From an uncultured Stomatobaculum sp. (GTDB taxonomy: Bacteria; Bacillota; Clostridia; Lachnospirales; Lachnospiraceae): 64,000 nt of DNA. The stretch covers positions 1 to 64,000 of the forward strand of contig NZ_CALEYG010000033.1 in assembly GCF_937924975.1 (NCBI RefSeq), given 5' to 3'. The notes beneath the pieces are model-generated. The model saw only the letters and a program-made list of their open reading frames with translations. It had not been told where the DNA came from and did not search any database. The position numbers and the translations under genes are program-made. Numbering within the stretch: position 1 is the first letter of the stretch; every line of letters starts with the position of its first letter. Below, in pieces: positions 27,168 to 36,475 of this stretch.

Positions 27168-28034
27168 ATGCGTCAGCTTGCGGAAAGGGTCCTTCGTATA
27201 GGAATAGGGATTCTTATGTTTCTTGTAGCTATACTGCTTGTTGCGGCGGCTCCGGTGCGGGCAGAGCAAAACCAGAGTGAGGAGACGTTGCAGATTTCAC
27301 CGGAAGTTTTGATGGACGGAAATACGGATATTTCCGTGCGCTGCGAGATAGAAAATCAGACTGAGACGGAAGTCCCGGAATTGGAGTTGCAAATTCGGTT
27401 GCCGGAAGGAATCGGAGCACAGAAGGTGAAATATACAGAAGCTTTTGTCACAAGAGGACAGAGAGCGGGTGCCGTGACAGAAACACAGGCTTTGACGGCA
27501 GACGGCCGGTTTGACTGGCGGAGCGGTGCCGTGAAACCGGGTGAGCATTATGTTTTGCAAGCGAAAGGTGTACGCCAGACAGCGGAAGAAGGAAAACACT
27601 ATACGGGCATGCTTGAGGTGACGGCGACCTTGCAGTGCGGGACGGAACAGCACATCACGAGGCGACGCTATCAGCTCAGCGGCATGGAAGAAAAAAAACA
27701 AACCGCTGTGAGCAGTGTGCTGTTGGAGACAGGAAGCGATACGGCAATGAATCAGCAGGTCGCGCTGCGGAATGCAGCTCCGGCGGTGGGACAGCTAAGT
27801 CTGCTTCCGGGGAAGGCGAAAGACAGAAAGAGTATGCCGGGAAGAGGAATTCCGGTGATGGAAATTCTGGTCTGCAGTATGGCACTCTGGGCACTGAAGG
27901 TCTTGTTGCGACAGTTACTGATCTACCGTGAGGAAGGAAAACGGAAGTTTAATCCGGAGTGGAAACCTTTCGAAGAGCGGAAAGCGGAGAAGAAGGAGGA
28001 AAAGACTGCGGAGGATAAGAAACCGGAGCAATAA
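27168..28034 (+). CDS. secreted bitopic membrane protein of unknown function
   Basis: This 288-aa protein has a signal peptide (about 8-32, ending VRAEQ) and an extracellular domain rich in beta-type sequence (SVRCEIENQTETEVPELELQ). It resembles the CARDB/DUF11 style of surface repeats only in general character. A late membrane helix (about 226-250) and a charged cytoplasmic tail rich in Lys and Glu follow. No family is recognised. It follows the sigma-fusion gene by 30 bp with GGGGAGGAGAG upstream, so it is probably the third gene of the surface cluster. Confidence 0.75.
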   Translation: MRQLAERVLRIGIGILMFLVAILLVAAAPVRAEQNQSEETLQISPEVLMDGNTDISVRCEIENQTETEVPELELQIRLPEGIGAQKVKYTEAFVTRGQRAGAVTETQALTADGRFDWRSGAVKPGEHYVLQAKGVRQTAEEGKHYTGMLEVTATLQCGTEQHITRRRYQLSGMEEKKQTAVSSVLLETGSDTAMNQQVALRNAAPAVGQLSLLPGKAKDRKSMPGRGIPVMEILVCSMALWALKVLLRQLLIYREEGKRKFNPEWKPFEERKAEKKEEKTAEDKKPEQ

Positions 28035-28042
28035 GCAGTAAG

Positions 28043-28092
28043 AAAACCCGGCCCACGATATGCGGAATCGCAAAAGTCGTGGGCCGGGTTTT
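28043..28092. terminator. bidirectional terminator
   Basis: A perfect 16-bp stem (28043-28058 with 28077-28092) whose ends are A- and T-runs separates the rightward surface cluster from the leftward YhaN-like gene. Confidence 0.92.
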
Positions 28093-28120
28093 CTGTATCA
28101 TTCGAGGAAAGCTATCCGCA

Positions 28121-29971
28121 TCAGAGTTCCACGAGATGGAACGGCAGCATGGAAGCGGTGAGCAGTTGCGCTTCTCGGAGACGCGGCGTGAAGAGCAATA
28201 TCTGCCGCGAAGCATAGGTCTCCAACATCCAGTGGAGAACCGTGCGGAGGCGCTGATCATCATAGTTTGCAAAGCTGTCGTCCAGGAAGAGTGGGAGCGA
28301 ATTGCTGCCGAACTGCAGTAAATCGGCTGCGGCAAGACGGAGAGCGAAATAGACCTGGTCAACGGTACCTGCGCCCGCCTGCTCGAGCGGAATCAGCTTT
28401 CGCGAAGTGTTTAGAAACACATTCAGATTCTGGTCGACAGACAGAGAATCATAGACATTGCCGGTAATGCCGGAAATGAGCTGTGACGCCGATTGATTCA
28501 GATAGCGACCGAAAGAATCGTGGATGGTCTCGGAAAGGCGGACCAGAGTCTCGAGGGCGATGTTGATGGCCTCGATTTCTGTATTCAGGCGATCATTTTC
28601 CGCGACCACACTTTTCAGCGCCGCAGTTTCGTCTTTTAAACTCGAGAGGTGCTGTAACTGTTGCTCGAGAAGCCACTGGCTCTTTTGTTGATTCGCCATG
28701 GAGGCCTCGGTCTCTTCCTGTCGGGTTTTCAGGAGGCGCAGCTTTTCTTCAATGTCATAGACATCGGATTCGCTGCGCTGTATTTCATCCTGCACCAGAA
28801 GGAGCTCGTCAATTTTTGCGCTCCCTGCTTTGGCCAAGGAGGTCGGACGGCGGGCAAGCTCTTTGTCTAAGAGAAGTTCCGGGAAATGTGCCTGAATGAG
28901 TTGACGTATATTGCGGTTAGACCGCATTCGACGTCGGTTCCCGCACAGGACGGAAAAAAACAGGCAGAGGCCGAGGGCAATACAGCCGACTGCCGTGATG
29001 CAGAGTAACGCCTGCAATTTGTTGGCACTGTCCGGCACAACACGCCGCATGGTGAAATAGAGTAATAGGGCGAGTGGGATCAAAAGAAAAGCCGTAATCA
29101 GCTGTGCACGGAGGCTGCTCTTAGATCGGAGCGCAGCCCTCTCCTGTTGCCATGCGTTGAGCCAGCTTCGGAGGGCCAGTAAATCCTGGCGGTTTCGGAA
29201 TCCGCGTGCCTCCAGAATTTGTCGTTTGGCAGCGAGTGCTCGGATGCGCTTTTCCTTTTCACCGAGCAGAGTCTCCTGGACGGTCTTACTGTCCTGCTTG
29301 GAGGCGCTCAGGCTCTGGAGTGTATTCCGGTAACCGGGCGCCGCAATCTGTTCTTCCAGTTTCCGGATTTCGGATACATTCGCCGCGTAGTGTTTTGCGG
29401 CATCCGGAACCAGGCGTTGCTCAAAGGCCTTGCGCTGGTCGCGGAGATAGGCGGTCGCGCGGTCAATGTTCAGCGTGTGCTCGCCGGTCGCATTCATATT
29501 GGCGATGTAGTTTTTGAGTTCCTGGGTCATTCCCGCGTCGGTGGCACTCCGGAGTTGGCGTATGCTGACGGTGTTCATGTAAGCGGTCTGGCTGAGACCG
29601 CAGAGGCAGGTGCGGAGAAAGATTTCCGGATCTTCAATCGACAGCCCCGCACTCTCATCGATGATGCTGAGGTCGGTCGGACTTTTCCGGAAGTCCCGCT
29701 CGATGCGGTACAATTTACCGCCCTCTTCGAAACGGAGGCTGCCGCCGTAGGCGCCGTCACCGAACCAGGGCTCGTAGAGCGCATAGGTATCAGTCTTGGC
29801 GGCACGGCCGCGCGCCCGCTCGAGTCCGTAGAACATGGCGCGGAGAAAGAGGTGAAGGGTCGATTTGCCGGCTTCATTTCCGCCGTAGAGGATATTCAGG
29901 CGGTCGCCAAAGACAAAGCGCCGGTTTTGTAGTGCACCGAATCCGCGTATGTTGAGTTCACGGATAATCAT
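28121..29971 (-). CDS. YhaN/SbcC-like AAA ATPase with membrane segments
   Basis: This 616-aa protein is an SMC/Rad50-type ATPase. Walker A is GGNEAGKSTLHLFL near the N-terminus, and the C-terminal part holds a signature-like region and Walker B PLFLDDSFANYDD. Between them are coiled-coil stretches and two adjacent hydrophobic helices (about 290-345). Bacillus YhaN is longer (about 960 aa) and works with YhaO, and a YhaO-like gene precedes this one with a 4-bp overlap. The pair is probably a DNA end-processing or repair complex. Membrane attachment is suggested by the sequence only. Confidence 0.85.
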   Translation of the reverse strand: MIIRELNIRGFGALQNRRFVFGDRLNILYGGNEAGKSTLHLFLRAMFYGLERARGRAAKTDTYALYEPWFGDGAYGGSLRFEEGGKLYRIERDFRKSPTDLSIIDESAGLSIEDPEIFLRTCLCGLSQTAYMNTVSIRQLRSATDAGMTQELKNYIANMNATGEHTLNIDRATAYLRDQRKAFEQRLVPDAAKHYAANVSEIRKLEEQIAAPGYRNTLQSLSASKQDSKTVQETLLGEKEKRIRALAAKRQILEARGFRNRQDLLALRSWLNAWQQERAALRSKSSLRAQLITAFLLIPLALLLYFTMRRVVPDSANKLQALLCITAVGCIALGLCLFFSVLCGNRRRMRSNRNIRQLIQAHFPELLLDKELARRPTSLAKAGSAKIDELLLVQDEIQRSESDVYDIEEKLRLLKTRQEETEASMANQQKSQWLLEQQLQHLSSLKDETAALKSVVAENDRLNTEIEAINIALETLVRLSETIHDSFGRYLNQSASQLISGITGNVYDSLSVDQNLNVFLNTSRKLIPLEQAGAGTVDQVYFALRLAAADLLQFGSNSLPLFLDDSFANYDDQRLRTVLHWMLETYASRQILLFTPRLREAQLLTASMLPFHLVEL

Positions 29972-31047
29972 GTCTTTTGTCCCCTTTCCTCTGTCGTATG
30001 CAGCAAGGCGCTGACGCCGTAGTAGAGCGCCTTTTTGTCGAGCAGGCTGAGATCGGGTTTGTCGAGTTCCTGAATGAAGAAACCGATCATATCCGACGAG
30101 TGCTCTGCGAAGAGGCGTGAAAAATCATATTTGGGTTCGGAGTAATCGAAGAGCTCGGCAATGCGGAAGCGCTGTCGCAGCGTGTCGAGATCAAATACGA
30201 CATCCGGGTCCCGGAGGCCCTTAATTTGCAGGCGATAAATATTCTGACTGCCGCGCCGTGCGAGCTCGTCGCTCAAGGTCATCAGGAGTTCCGCATTGGT
30301 GGAGTCCGGCGTCACATGTACAATCAGCGAGGTGTATTGCACCTTGGCAAGTCGCACGAAATCGAGAGAAGTAATCTGGCGACTGATGTCGTTAATCTCG
30401 CCGAGAAAGTAACCGTGCGGTCCGGTCTCCGTCAAGTCGAGCGGTTCGGGAGAACCGCACCAGGCGACCTTACCCGGGACGGCGATTTCGGGCTTATGGA
30501 TGTGTCCGAGCGCGCAGTAGGAAAAACCGGATTCCGAGAGCTCTTTGACATCGAGCGGCAAATGTTTCGCATCTCCGCCGTGGCAGAGCAGAATGCGGAT
30601 GCGTCCGTTTTCCGGGGCCTCCACGCCTTCGAGCAGGTTGTCTCGGATTTCGCGTGTGTGGTAGGAAAAACCGTAGACCTCGGTGTTGATGCGTCGGAGG
30701 TAGACAGAACTCAGCGAACTCTCGGTAAAATAGTAAACATTTTTCGGCCAGGGAAAGGAGAGCACGGCGGAGTTATCGCGAATGCGGTCGTGATTGCCCG
30801 CTATGACAGCGACGGCAACATCCGGAATCGAGGCGAACAGGTAGCTGATCTCCTTTAAGTCACGCACAAGCGGCTGATGATGAAACAAATCACCTGCAAT
30901 CAAAAGGAGATCCACTTTCTCATCGCGCGCAGCCCGGACAATCGAAGCAAGCGCATCTTTGACAGCCTGCGCCCGTTCCGCACTCCAAGGTTTTCCGATA
31001 TCCGGTTTCATACCGTAGTGGAGATCGCCTGTGTGAATAAACTTCAT
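29968..31047 (-). CDS. YhaO/SbcD-like metallophosphoesterase (DNA exonuclease)
   Basis: This 359-aa calcineurin-type phosphoesterase has metal-binding motifs GDLHYG, GDLFHH, GNHD and GHIHKPE in order, the Mre11/SbcD pattern. It probably forms the nuclease half of the complex with the downstream ATPase (ATGA overlap). asnS ends 38 bp upstream with no terminator visible, so read-through from asnS is possible. Confidence 0.9.
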   Translation of the reverse strand: MKFIHTGDLHYGMKPDIGKPWSAERAQAVKDALASIVRAARDEKVDLLLIAGDLFHHQPLVRDLKEISYLFASIPDVAVAVIAGNHDRIRDNSAVLSFPWPKNVYYFTESSLSSVYLRRINTEVYGFSYHTREIRDNLLEGVEAPENGRIRILLCHGGDAKHLPLDVKELSESGFSYCALGHIHKPEIAVPGKVAWCGSPEPLDLTETGPHGYFLGEINDISRQITSLDFVRLAKVQYTSLIVHVTPDSTNAELLMTLSDELARRGSQNIYRLQIKGLRDPDVVFDLDTLRQRFRIAELFDYSEPKYDFSRLFAEHSSDMIGFFIQELDKPDLSLLDKKALYYGVSALLHTTEERGQKT

Positions 31048-31085
31048 GAGATAGCTCCTTGTTAATTTGGAAAGATTACTGTGGC

Positions 31086-32477
31086 TTACAGCTCACAGTT
31101 TCCAACTGTGCGGGGGAAGGGAAGGACATCGCGGATGTTCTGGATGCCGGTCAGATACATGACGCAGCGCTCAAAGCCGAGGCCGTAGCCGGCGTGGCGG
31201 CTACTGCCATATTTGCGGAGATCCAGGTAGAAGCGGTAACTCTCTTCATCCATATGGAGTTCCTGTATGCGCGCAAGCAATTTATCGTAGTCATCTTCAC
31301 GCTGGCTGCCGCCGATAATCTCGCCGATACCGGGGACAAGGCAGTCCATCGCCGCAACCGTCTTGCCGTCGGGGTTTAGCTTCATATAGAAAGCCTTGAT
31401 ATCCTTCGGGTAATCGGTAACGAAAAGCGGACGCTTGAAGACCTGCTCAGTCAGGAAGCGCTCGTGTTCGGTCTGGAGATCCGTTCCCCAGGAGACTTTG
31501 TAATCGAAGCTGTCATTGTGTTGCATCAGAATATCGACTGCCTCTGTGTAGCTGATGCGACCGAATTCGGAGTTCAGCACATGGTTCAGGCGCTCAAGCA
31601 GGCCTGTGTCGACAAAGCGGTTCAGGAATTCCATCTCTTCCGGCGCGTGTTCCAGCACATAGCGGATAATATATTTCAGCATATCCTCTGCGAGCGCCAT
31701 TGCGTCATTCAAATCCGCGAAGGAGATTTCAGGCTCAATCATCCAGAACTCCGCAGCATGGCGGGTCGTGTTGGAGTTTTCGGCGCGGAAAGTCGGACCG
31801 AAGGTATAAATATCGCGGAAGGCCTGCGCAAATGCTTCACCGTCCAGCTGGCCGCTGACCGTGAGATTGGTCTCCTTGCCGAAGAAGTCCGCACGGTAGT
31901 CAACTAAGCCATCGGGTGTGCGCGGAATATCGTTCGGGTCGAGCGTGGTCACGCGGAACATTTCGCCGGCACCCTCGGCATCGCTCGAAGTGATGAGCGG
32001 CGTGTGGACATAGACGAAATTTCTCTCCTGGAAGAAGCGGTGGATTGCAAACGCAATGACAGAGCGCACGCGGAAGGCTGCTTGGAACAGATTTGTGCGG
32101 GGGCGCAGGTGTAAAATGGTGCGCAAAAATTCCGGAGAATGGCGCTTCTTCTGGAGCGGGTAGTCCGGTGCGGAATCACCTTCGACAGAGATCTCGCTTG
32201 CCTGAATCTCAAAAGGCTGTTTTGCGTCTGGCGTTGCGACGAGGGTGCCGCGGATGATGAGGGCAGCGCCGACATTGATTTTCCGGATGGTCTGGAAATT
32301 TGTCAGATTGTCATGGTAGACAACCTGCAGGGGCTCAAAAAAGCTGCCGTCGCTGACGGTCAAAAAGCCGAAGGACTTGGAATCGCGATTCGAGCGCACC
32401 CAGCCGCCTAATTCGATTTCTCGATCTAAATACGCTTCGCGATTTTCCCATATTTGTTTGACTGTTGTGAGCTTCAT
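31086..32477 (-). CDS. asnS: asparaginyl-tRNA synthetase
   Basis: This class II aminoacyl-tRNA synthetase charges tRNA-Asn (463 aa, normal length). The N-terminal OB-fold anticodon domain begins EIELGGWVRSNRDSKSFGF. Motif 2 is FRAENSNTTRHAAEFWM and motif 3 is GLGFERCVMYLTGIQNIRD. The sequence matches AsnRS rather than AspRS by its length and by lacking the AspRS insertion. No T-box leader is visible upstream. Confidence 0.95.
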   Translation of the reverse strand: MKLTTVKQIWENREAYLDREIELGGWVRSNRDSKSFGFLTVSDGSFFEPLQVVYHDNLTNFQTIRKINVGAALIIRGTLVATPDAKQPFEIQASEISVEGDSAPDYPLQKKRHSPEFLRTILHLRPRTNLFQAAFRVRSVIAFAIHRFFQERNFVYVHTPLITSSDAEGAGEMFRVTTLDPNDIPRTPDGLVDYRADFFGKETNLTVSGQLDGEAFAQAFRDIYTFGPTFRAENSNTTRHAAEFWMIEPEISFADLNDAMALAEDMLKYIIRYVLEHAPEEMEFLNRFVDTGLLERLNHVLNSEFGRISYTEAVDILMQHNDSFDYKVSWGTDLQTEHERFLTEQVFKRPLFVTDYPKDIKAFYMKLNPDGKTVAAMDCLVPGIGEIIGGSQREDDYDKLLARIQELHMDEESYRFYLDLRKYGSSRHAGYGLGFERCVMYLTGIQNIRDVLPFPRTVGNCEL

Positions 32478-32627
32478 TCGCTTATTCCTCTTTCTCTCAA
32501 AGATATTGCCGGGAACAGAGAGAACCCGAGCTTATAACTCTTCTATTCTAGCGCACTTTGACCCAAAATAAAAGGCAGAGGCGGGAGGAAAAGAGCCCTT
32601 TCCGACAGGTATAAATCACGACTAAGC

Positions 32628-32985
32628 GGACAAAAAGAGTTGGTGTTAGCTCCAGAGTCCGGGGTAGGGCGTTGTCCTATGGAGTTCACTCCATACAATT
32701 GCATCACCCCACATAGAGATTGAATTCTCCACCTTTTTCTGTGGCTTGTAGCTGTTTTGCCGCATGATCAAACTTGGGTGTAATAATCATCGAGCAGGCA
32801 TTGCAGCGCCACCGTTGGATCCCGGACTCATTATTCCCATATTTAATGCAAGGCCCACCACAAGAAAGACAGCTAGCATGCTTCATGACTTTTTCCTCCA
32901 AACATACTGTTTCAAGGAAGATGTAAGCAGCGAAAAGCCTTGTATAGCAAGGGCTTGAAGCACTTTTTGCCAACTCTTTTTGTCC
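32628..32985. mobile_element. insertion-sequence remnant with perfect 16-bp inverted ends
   Basis: GGACAAAAAGAGTTGG (32628-32643) and its exact reverse complement (32970-32985) bracket 358 bp. Inside lies the N-terminal zinc-ribbon part of a transposase (see 32704-32886). The element is far too short for a full IS, so it is an internally deleted, non-autonomous copy. No clear target-site duplication is visible. Confidence 0.8.
32704..32886 (-). pseudogene. truncated transposase N-terminus (IS1249-like)
   Basis: From ATG 32886 the frame encodes about 60 residues with CLSCGGPCIKYGNNESGIQ and RWRCNACSMIITPKFDHAAK, a Cys4 zinc ribbon typical of IS1249-type transposases. The catalytic domain is missing. 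The open frame continues upstream to 32973 without conserved sequence. It lies wholly within the inverted ends of the element. Confidence 0.7.
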
Positions 32986-33512
32986 TATAACTCTAAATCA
33001 CAGCGTCATTATAACAGTACGGCGGTCGAGGAGAGAAAAGAGAAGGATAGACGGAATAGATGGAACAGATGGGACAGGACACTGCCGCGGCGTGAAAAAA
33101 CCGCAAAATCTGAAATACAGAAAGTGCAGCTGTGAAAGATAACGATTTTTCGGGCAGACAGGGAAGATCGGCAGAGCGGGTGTGGCAAGTGGGATAAAGA
33201 GTAAGAGCAGCGGAAACTACGAAAAAAAGCAGGGTAAGATGAAAAACGGAAGATGCCGAGTCAGAAGATGAGCCGAGAAGAAAGGGCGGGAGGAGCAACG
33301 AAATAACGTGTGAAACCTGTCGGGGGGAGCAGACGGAAATGAGTGAAACTACGAGATACGGTAGAGAAAAATAAATATCATACATTAACTGGGAGAAAAG
33401 AATCGAAAGGCAAAGGAATCAACGAAAATATGCCCAAGACGGGCTGTTACGGCAAAAGAAGAAATGTGAAATTCTGCGAAGAATCCCAAAAACTATGCAG
33501 AATTTTGCCAAT
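32986..33512. other. non-coding spacer
   Basis: This purine-rich stretch has scattered stops in all frames or only low-complexity frames. I see no conserved domain, tRNA, strong promoter or repeat in it. It separates the IS remnant from the glgC promoter region. Confidence 0.5.
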
Positions 33513-33515
33513 GTT

Positions 33516-33546
33516 TTGTACACGTTTTCAAAAACTATGATATACT
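33516..33546 (+). promoter_or_regulatory. probable promoter of the glgC leader
   Basis: TTGTAC (33516-33521) and TATACT (33541-33546) are 19 bp apart, with an alternative TATGAT -10 at 33536-33541. It would start transcription near 33553, giving a leader of about 150 nt before glgC. Confidence 0.5.
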
Positions 33547-33550
33547 AAAA

Positions 33551-33640
33551 CTGGCAGCAGACTATCTATGGTGGCATAGCTGTCTGGGAGCAGAGCTGTG
33601 CCTACCCTCAGGAGGCAAGCGGACCGGTTCAGATTCTTAC
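33551..33640 (+). ncRNA. possible structured 5' leader upstream of glgC
   Basis: After the promoter the RNA can fold into nested helices: CTATG/CATAG around a GTGG loop, enclosed by AGAC/GTCT, with GGC-GC arms pairing outside that. A second stem CCTC/GAGG follows. No terminator follows and the glgC start is about 65 nt downstream. I do not recognise a known riboswitch class. Confidence 0.35.
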
Positions 33641-33704
33641 ATCATTGACGTTTACATAATAAAGGTTCATAAAGTAGTAATACACTTGACTGCGAGGTGA
33701 GAGC

Positions 33705-34979
33705 GTGATTAAAAAAGAAATGGTTGCCATGTTGCTGGCAGGTGGTCAGGGAAGCCGTTTGGGCGTCCTGACTCAGACGGTTGCAAAACCTGCGGTTTCC
33801 TTCGGCGGGAAGTATCGTATCATTGACTTCCCACTGAGCAATTGCATCAATTCCGGCGTGGACACAGTGGGCGTATTGACCCAGTACCAGCCCCTGCGTC
33901 TCAATGCGCATATCGGAATCGGAATTCCGTGGGATCTGGATCGCGCGGTCGGCGGCGTGACGCTGCTCGCGCCCTATGAGAGTGCAAAAGGCAGTGACTG
34001 GTATTCCGGCACGGCCAATGCAATCTACCAGAACATCGAGTATATCGACTCGTATCATCCGGATTACGTCCTGATTCTCTCCGGAGACCACATCTATAAG
34101 ATGGACTACGAGGTGATGCTCGACTTTCACAAGGCAAACCGGGCGGATTTGACTGTGGCGGTTATGCCTGTGCCAATCGAAGAAGCCAGCCGTTTTGGCG
34201 TCATGATCACGGACGAAACAAATCGGATTGTTGATTTTGAAGAAAAACCGAAAGAACCCAAGAGCAATCTGGCATCTATGGGCATTTATATTTTCTCTTG
34301 GCCGGTTTTGAAAGAAGCGCTGCTGCGACTTCGAGAGGTTCCGGAGTTGGATTTTGGCAAGCATGTGATTCCGTACTGCAGAGACAAAGGAAAGCGCCTG
34401 TTTGCCTACGAATTTCACGGCTACTGGAAAGATGTGGGGACTCTCTCCTCTTACTGGGAAGCCAATATGGAGTTGGTGGATATTGTTCCGGAGTTCAACC
34501 TCTATGAGGAGTACTGGAGAATATTCACGAAGAGCGACTTTATTCCGCCGCAATACCTCGGTGAGCATGCAAAAATCGAGGCGAGTCTCATTGGCGAGGG
34601 CTGCGAGATTTACGGGGAAGTGCGACACTCCGTGATCGGCGCCGGTGTCGTGATTGAAGAAGGCGCAGTGGTCCGTGACTCTATCATCATGCGCGAATCT
34701 GTGATTGGCGCAGGGGCAAAGATTACGAAGTCAATTTTGGCGGAACAAGTTGTTGTCGGCAGGAACAGCGAATTGGGGGTGGGAGAATTCCGGGAGAGCA
34801 GTTATGACCGACGCGTCTACAATTCAGAGCTGGTGACAGTCGGTGAAAAGACGGTGATTCCAGACAATGTGAGCATCGGAAAGAACACGGCAATCTGGGG
34901 CGACACGGTCACTGCGGATTATCCGGACGGAAGACTGGAAAGCGGTGGCGCAATTATAAAGGCAGGTGGTTTGAGATGA
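33705..34979 (+). CDS. glgC: glucose-1-phosphate adenylyltransferase
   Basis: GlgC makes ADP-glucose, the glucosyl donor for glycogen synthesis. The 424-aa protein has the nucleotidyltransferase N-terminus (MLLAGGQGSRLGVLT, AKPAVSFGGKYRIIDF), the substrate loop SGDHIYKMDY, and a C-terminal left-handed beta-helix of hexapeptide repeats. The start is GTG 33705 after GAGGTGA. The last codons overlap glgD by 4 bp, the usual Clostridia/Bacilli arrangement. Confidence 0.95.
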   Translation: MIKKEMVAMLLAGGQGSRLGVLTQTVAKPAVSFGGKYRIIDFPLSNCINSGVDTVGVLTQYQPLRLNAHIGIGIPWDLDRAVGGVTLLAPYESAKGSDWYSGTANAIYQNIEYIDSYHPDYVLILSGDHIYKMDYEVMLDFHKANRADLTVAVMPVPIEEASRFGVMITDETNRIVDFEEKPKEPKSNLASMGIYIFSWPVLKEALLRLREVPELDFGKHVIPYCRDKGKRLFAYEFHGYWKDVGTLSSYWEANMELVDIVPEFNLYEEYWRIFTKSDFIPPQYLGEHAKIEASLIGEGCEIYGEVRHSVIGAGVVIEEGAVVRDSIIMRESVIGAGAKITKSILAEQVVVGRNSELGVGEFRESSYDRRVYNSELVTVGEKTVIPDNVSIGKNTAIWGDTVTADYPDGRLESGGAIIKAGGLR

Positions 34980-36097
34980 GAGCGGTTGGAATCGTATTAG
35001 CGGGCGGAAATTCAAAGCGCATGAGGGAGTTATCTGACAAAAGAGCCATCGCAGCGATGCCGATTGCAGGAAGCTACCGAAGCATTGATTTTGTTTTGAG
35101 CAACATGTCGAATTCTCATATACAGCGCGTAGCTGTCTTCACGCAGTACAACTCGCGCTCTCTGAATGAGCACCTCAGTTCCTCAAAATGGTGGGATTTC
35201 GGCAGAAAACAGGGAGGTCTGTTCGTTTTTACGCCGACGATTACGGCGACATCGAATGACTGGTATCGCGGCACGGCGGATGCTCTCTACCAGAACCTGA
35301 AGTTCCTGAAGAATTGTCATGAGCCCTATGTGGTCATTGCTTCGGGCGACTGTGTGTACAAGCTGGATTATAGCAAGGTGCTCGAGTATCATATTGAGAA
35401 GAAAGCAGACATCACTGTGGTCTGCAAAGAGGCGTCGGCGCTGGAAGATCTCACGAGATTCGGCGTCGTGGAGACGAACGGAGACAACCGGATTACGCAG
35501 TTCGATGAGAAACCCATGGTTGCGGAATCCAAGATGATCTCCTGCGGCATCTACATTGTCCGCAGAAGGCAGCTGATTGATTTCATCGAGAAATGCGCAG
35601 CGGAAGACCGCTATGACTTTGTTCGTGACATCCTGGTGCGGTACAAGAATTTGAAACGCATTTATGCCTACAAACTGGATTCCTATTGGAGCAACATCGC
35701 AAGCGTGGAGTCGTATTTCAAGACGAATATGGATTTCCTGCGACGGGACATCCGGGAGTATTTTTTCAGAACCTATCCGGAGGTTTATACCAAGGTTGAC
35801 GATTTACCGCCCGCAAAGTACAATCCGGGTGCGGAGGTCAAAAATTCACTCGTTTCAAGCGGTTGTATTCTGAACGGGCGGGTTGAGAATTCCGTGCTGT
35901 TTCGGAAGGTGTTTGTCGGTCAAAATTGCGTGATTCGCAATTCCGTGATTTTGAACGATGTCTACATTGGAAATGACACAGTGATCGAAAATTGCATCGT
36001 AGAGAGTCGGGATACGCTCCGGGCAAATACGAGATATATCGGGACACCGGAGGAGGTAAAGATCGTTATTGAGAAGAATGAGCGGTATGTGATCTGA
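34976..36097 (+). CDS. glgD: glucose-1-phosphate adenylyltransferase-like subunit GlgD
   Basis: GlgD is a GlgC paralogue that usually acts as a regulatory or enhancing partner in a GlgC-GlgD enzyme. The 373-aa protein keeps the fold (GIVLAGGNSKRMRELSDKRA, SGDCVYKLDY, hexapeptide C-terminus) but replaces the catalytic GGxGxRL loop with GGNSKRM, as is typical for GlgD. It is translationally coupled to glgC. Confidence 0.93.
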   Translation: MRAVGIVLAGGNSKRMRELSDKRAIAAMPIAGSYRSIDFVLSNMSNSHIQRVAVFTQYNSRSLNEHLSSSKWWDFGRKQGGLFVFTPTITATSNDWYRGTADALYQNLKFLKNCHEPYVVIASGDCVYKLDYSKVLEYHIEKKADITVVCKEASALEDLTRFGVVETNGDNRITQFDEKPMVAESKMISCGIYIVRRRQLIDFIEKCAAEDRYDFVRDILVRYKNLKRIYAYKLDSYWSNIASVESYFKTNMDFLRRDIREYFFRTYPEVYTKVDDLPPAKYNPGAEVKNSLVSSGCILNGRVENSVLFRKVFVGQNCVIRNSVILNDVYIGNDTVIENCIVESRDTLRANTRYIGTPEEVKIVIEKNERYVI

Positions 36098-36169
36098 GTT
36101 CAGTGTCAGGGGAGCCCGGGTTGATCACCCTATCGCCATCCACATCCATGCTGTATCGGAGGAGGCGCT

Positions 36170-36472
36170 ATGCAGATTACAGATGTTCGTATCAGAAAGA
36201 TTCAGAAAGTCGGATCTATGAAGGCAGTGGCATCCATCACACTAGACAACGAGTTTGTGATTCACGACATCAAGGTGATACAGGGAGATCGGGGCCTATT
36301 TATTGCAATGCCGAGCCGTCTTTCCAGAGACGGCGGATACAGAGACATTGCGCATCCTATCAATTCGACGACGCGCGACAGAATGCAGCGGAAGATTTTA
36401 GAGCAGTATGAGGAGCTTCCGGAGGACATGATTGAGAGTGTCGAGGAAATGGTGGGTAGCGGAGATATTTAA
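36170..36472 (+). CDS. spoVG: septation/sporulation regulator SpoVG
   Basis: This 100-aa nucleic-acid-binding protein is conserved in Firmicutes. It begins MQITDVRIRKI and contains GLFIAMPSRLSRDG and RDIAHPINSTTR, the family hallmarks. SpoVG affects septation, sporulation or virulence gene expression depending on the species, so its presence does not prove sporulation. AGGAGG lies upstream. It ends 3 bp before the exonuclease gene, implying co-transcription. Confidence 0.95.
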   Translation: MQITDVRIRKIQKVGSMKAVASITLDNEFVIHDIKVIQGDRGLFIAMPSRLSRDGGYRDIAHPINSTTRDRMQRKILEQYEELPEDMIESVEEMVGSGDI

Positions 36473-36475
36473 TTC

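Noticed and set aside
32478..32627. T-box leader upstream of asnS
   Set aside because: The AGGGTGGNACCGCG core and a specifier hairpin are absent on the minus strand.
32993..33385. 130-codon leftward frame before glgC
   Set aside because: It arises from a low-complexity purine-rich strand, and has no start signal or domain.
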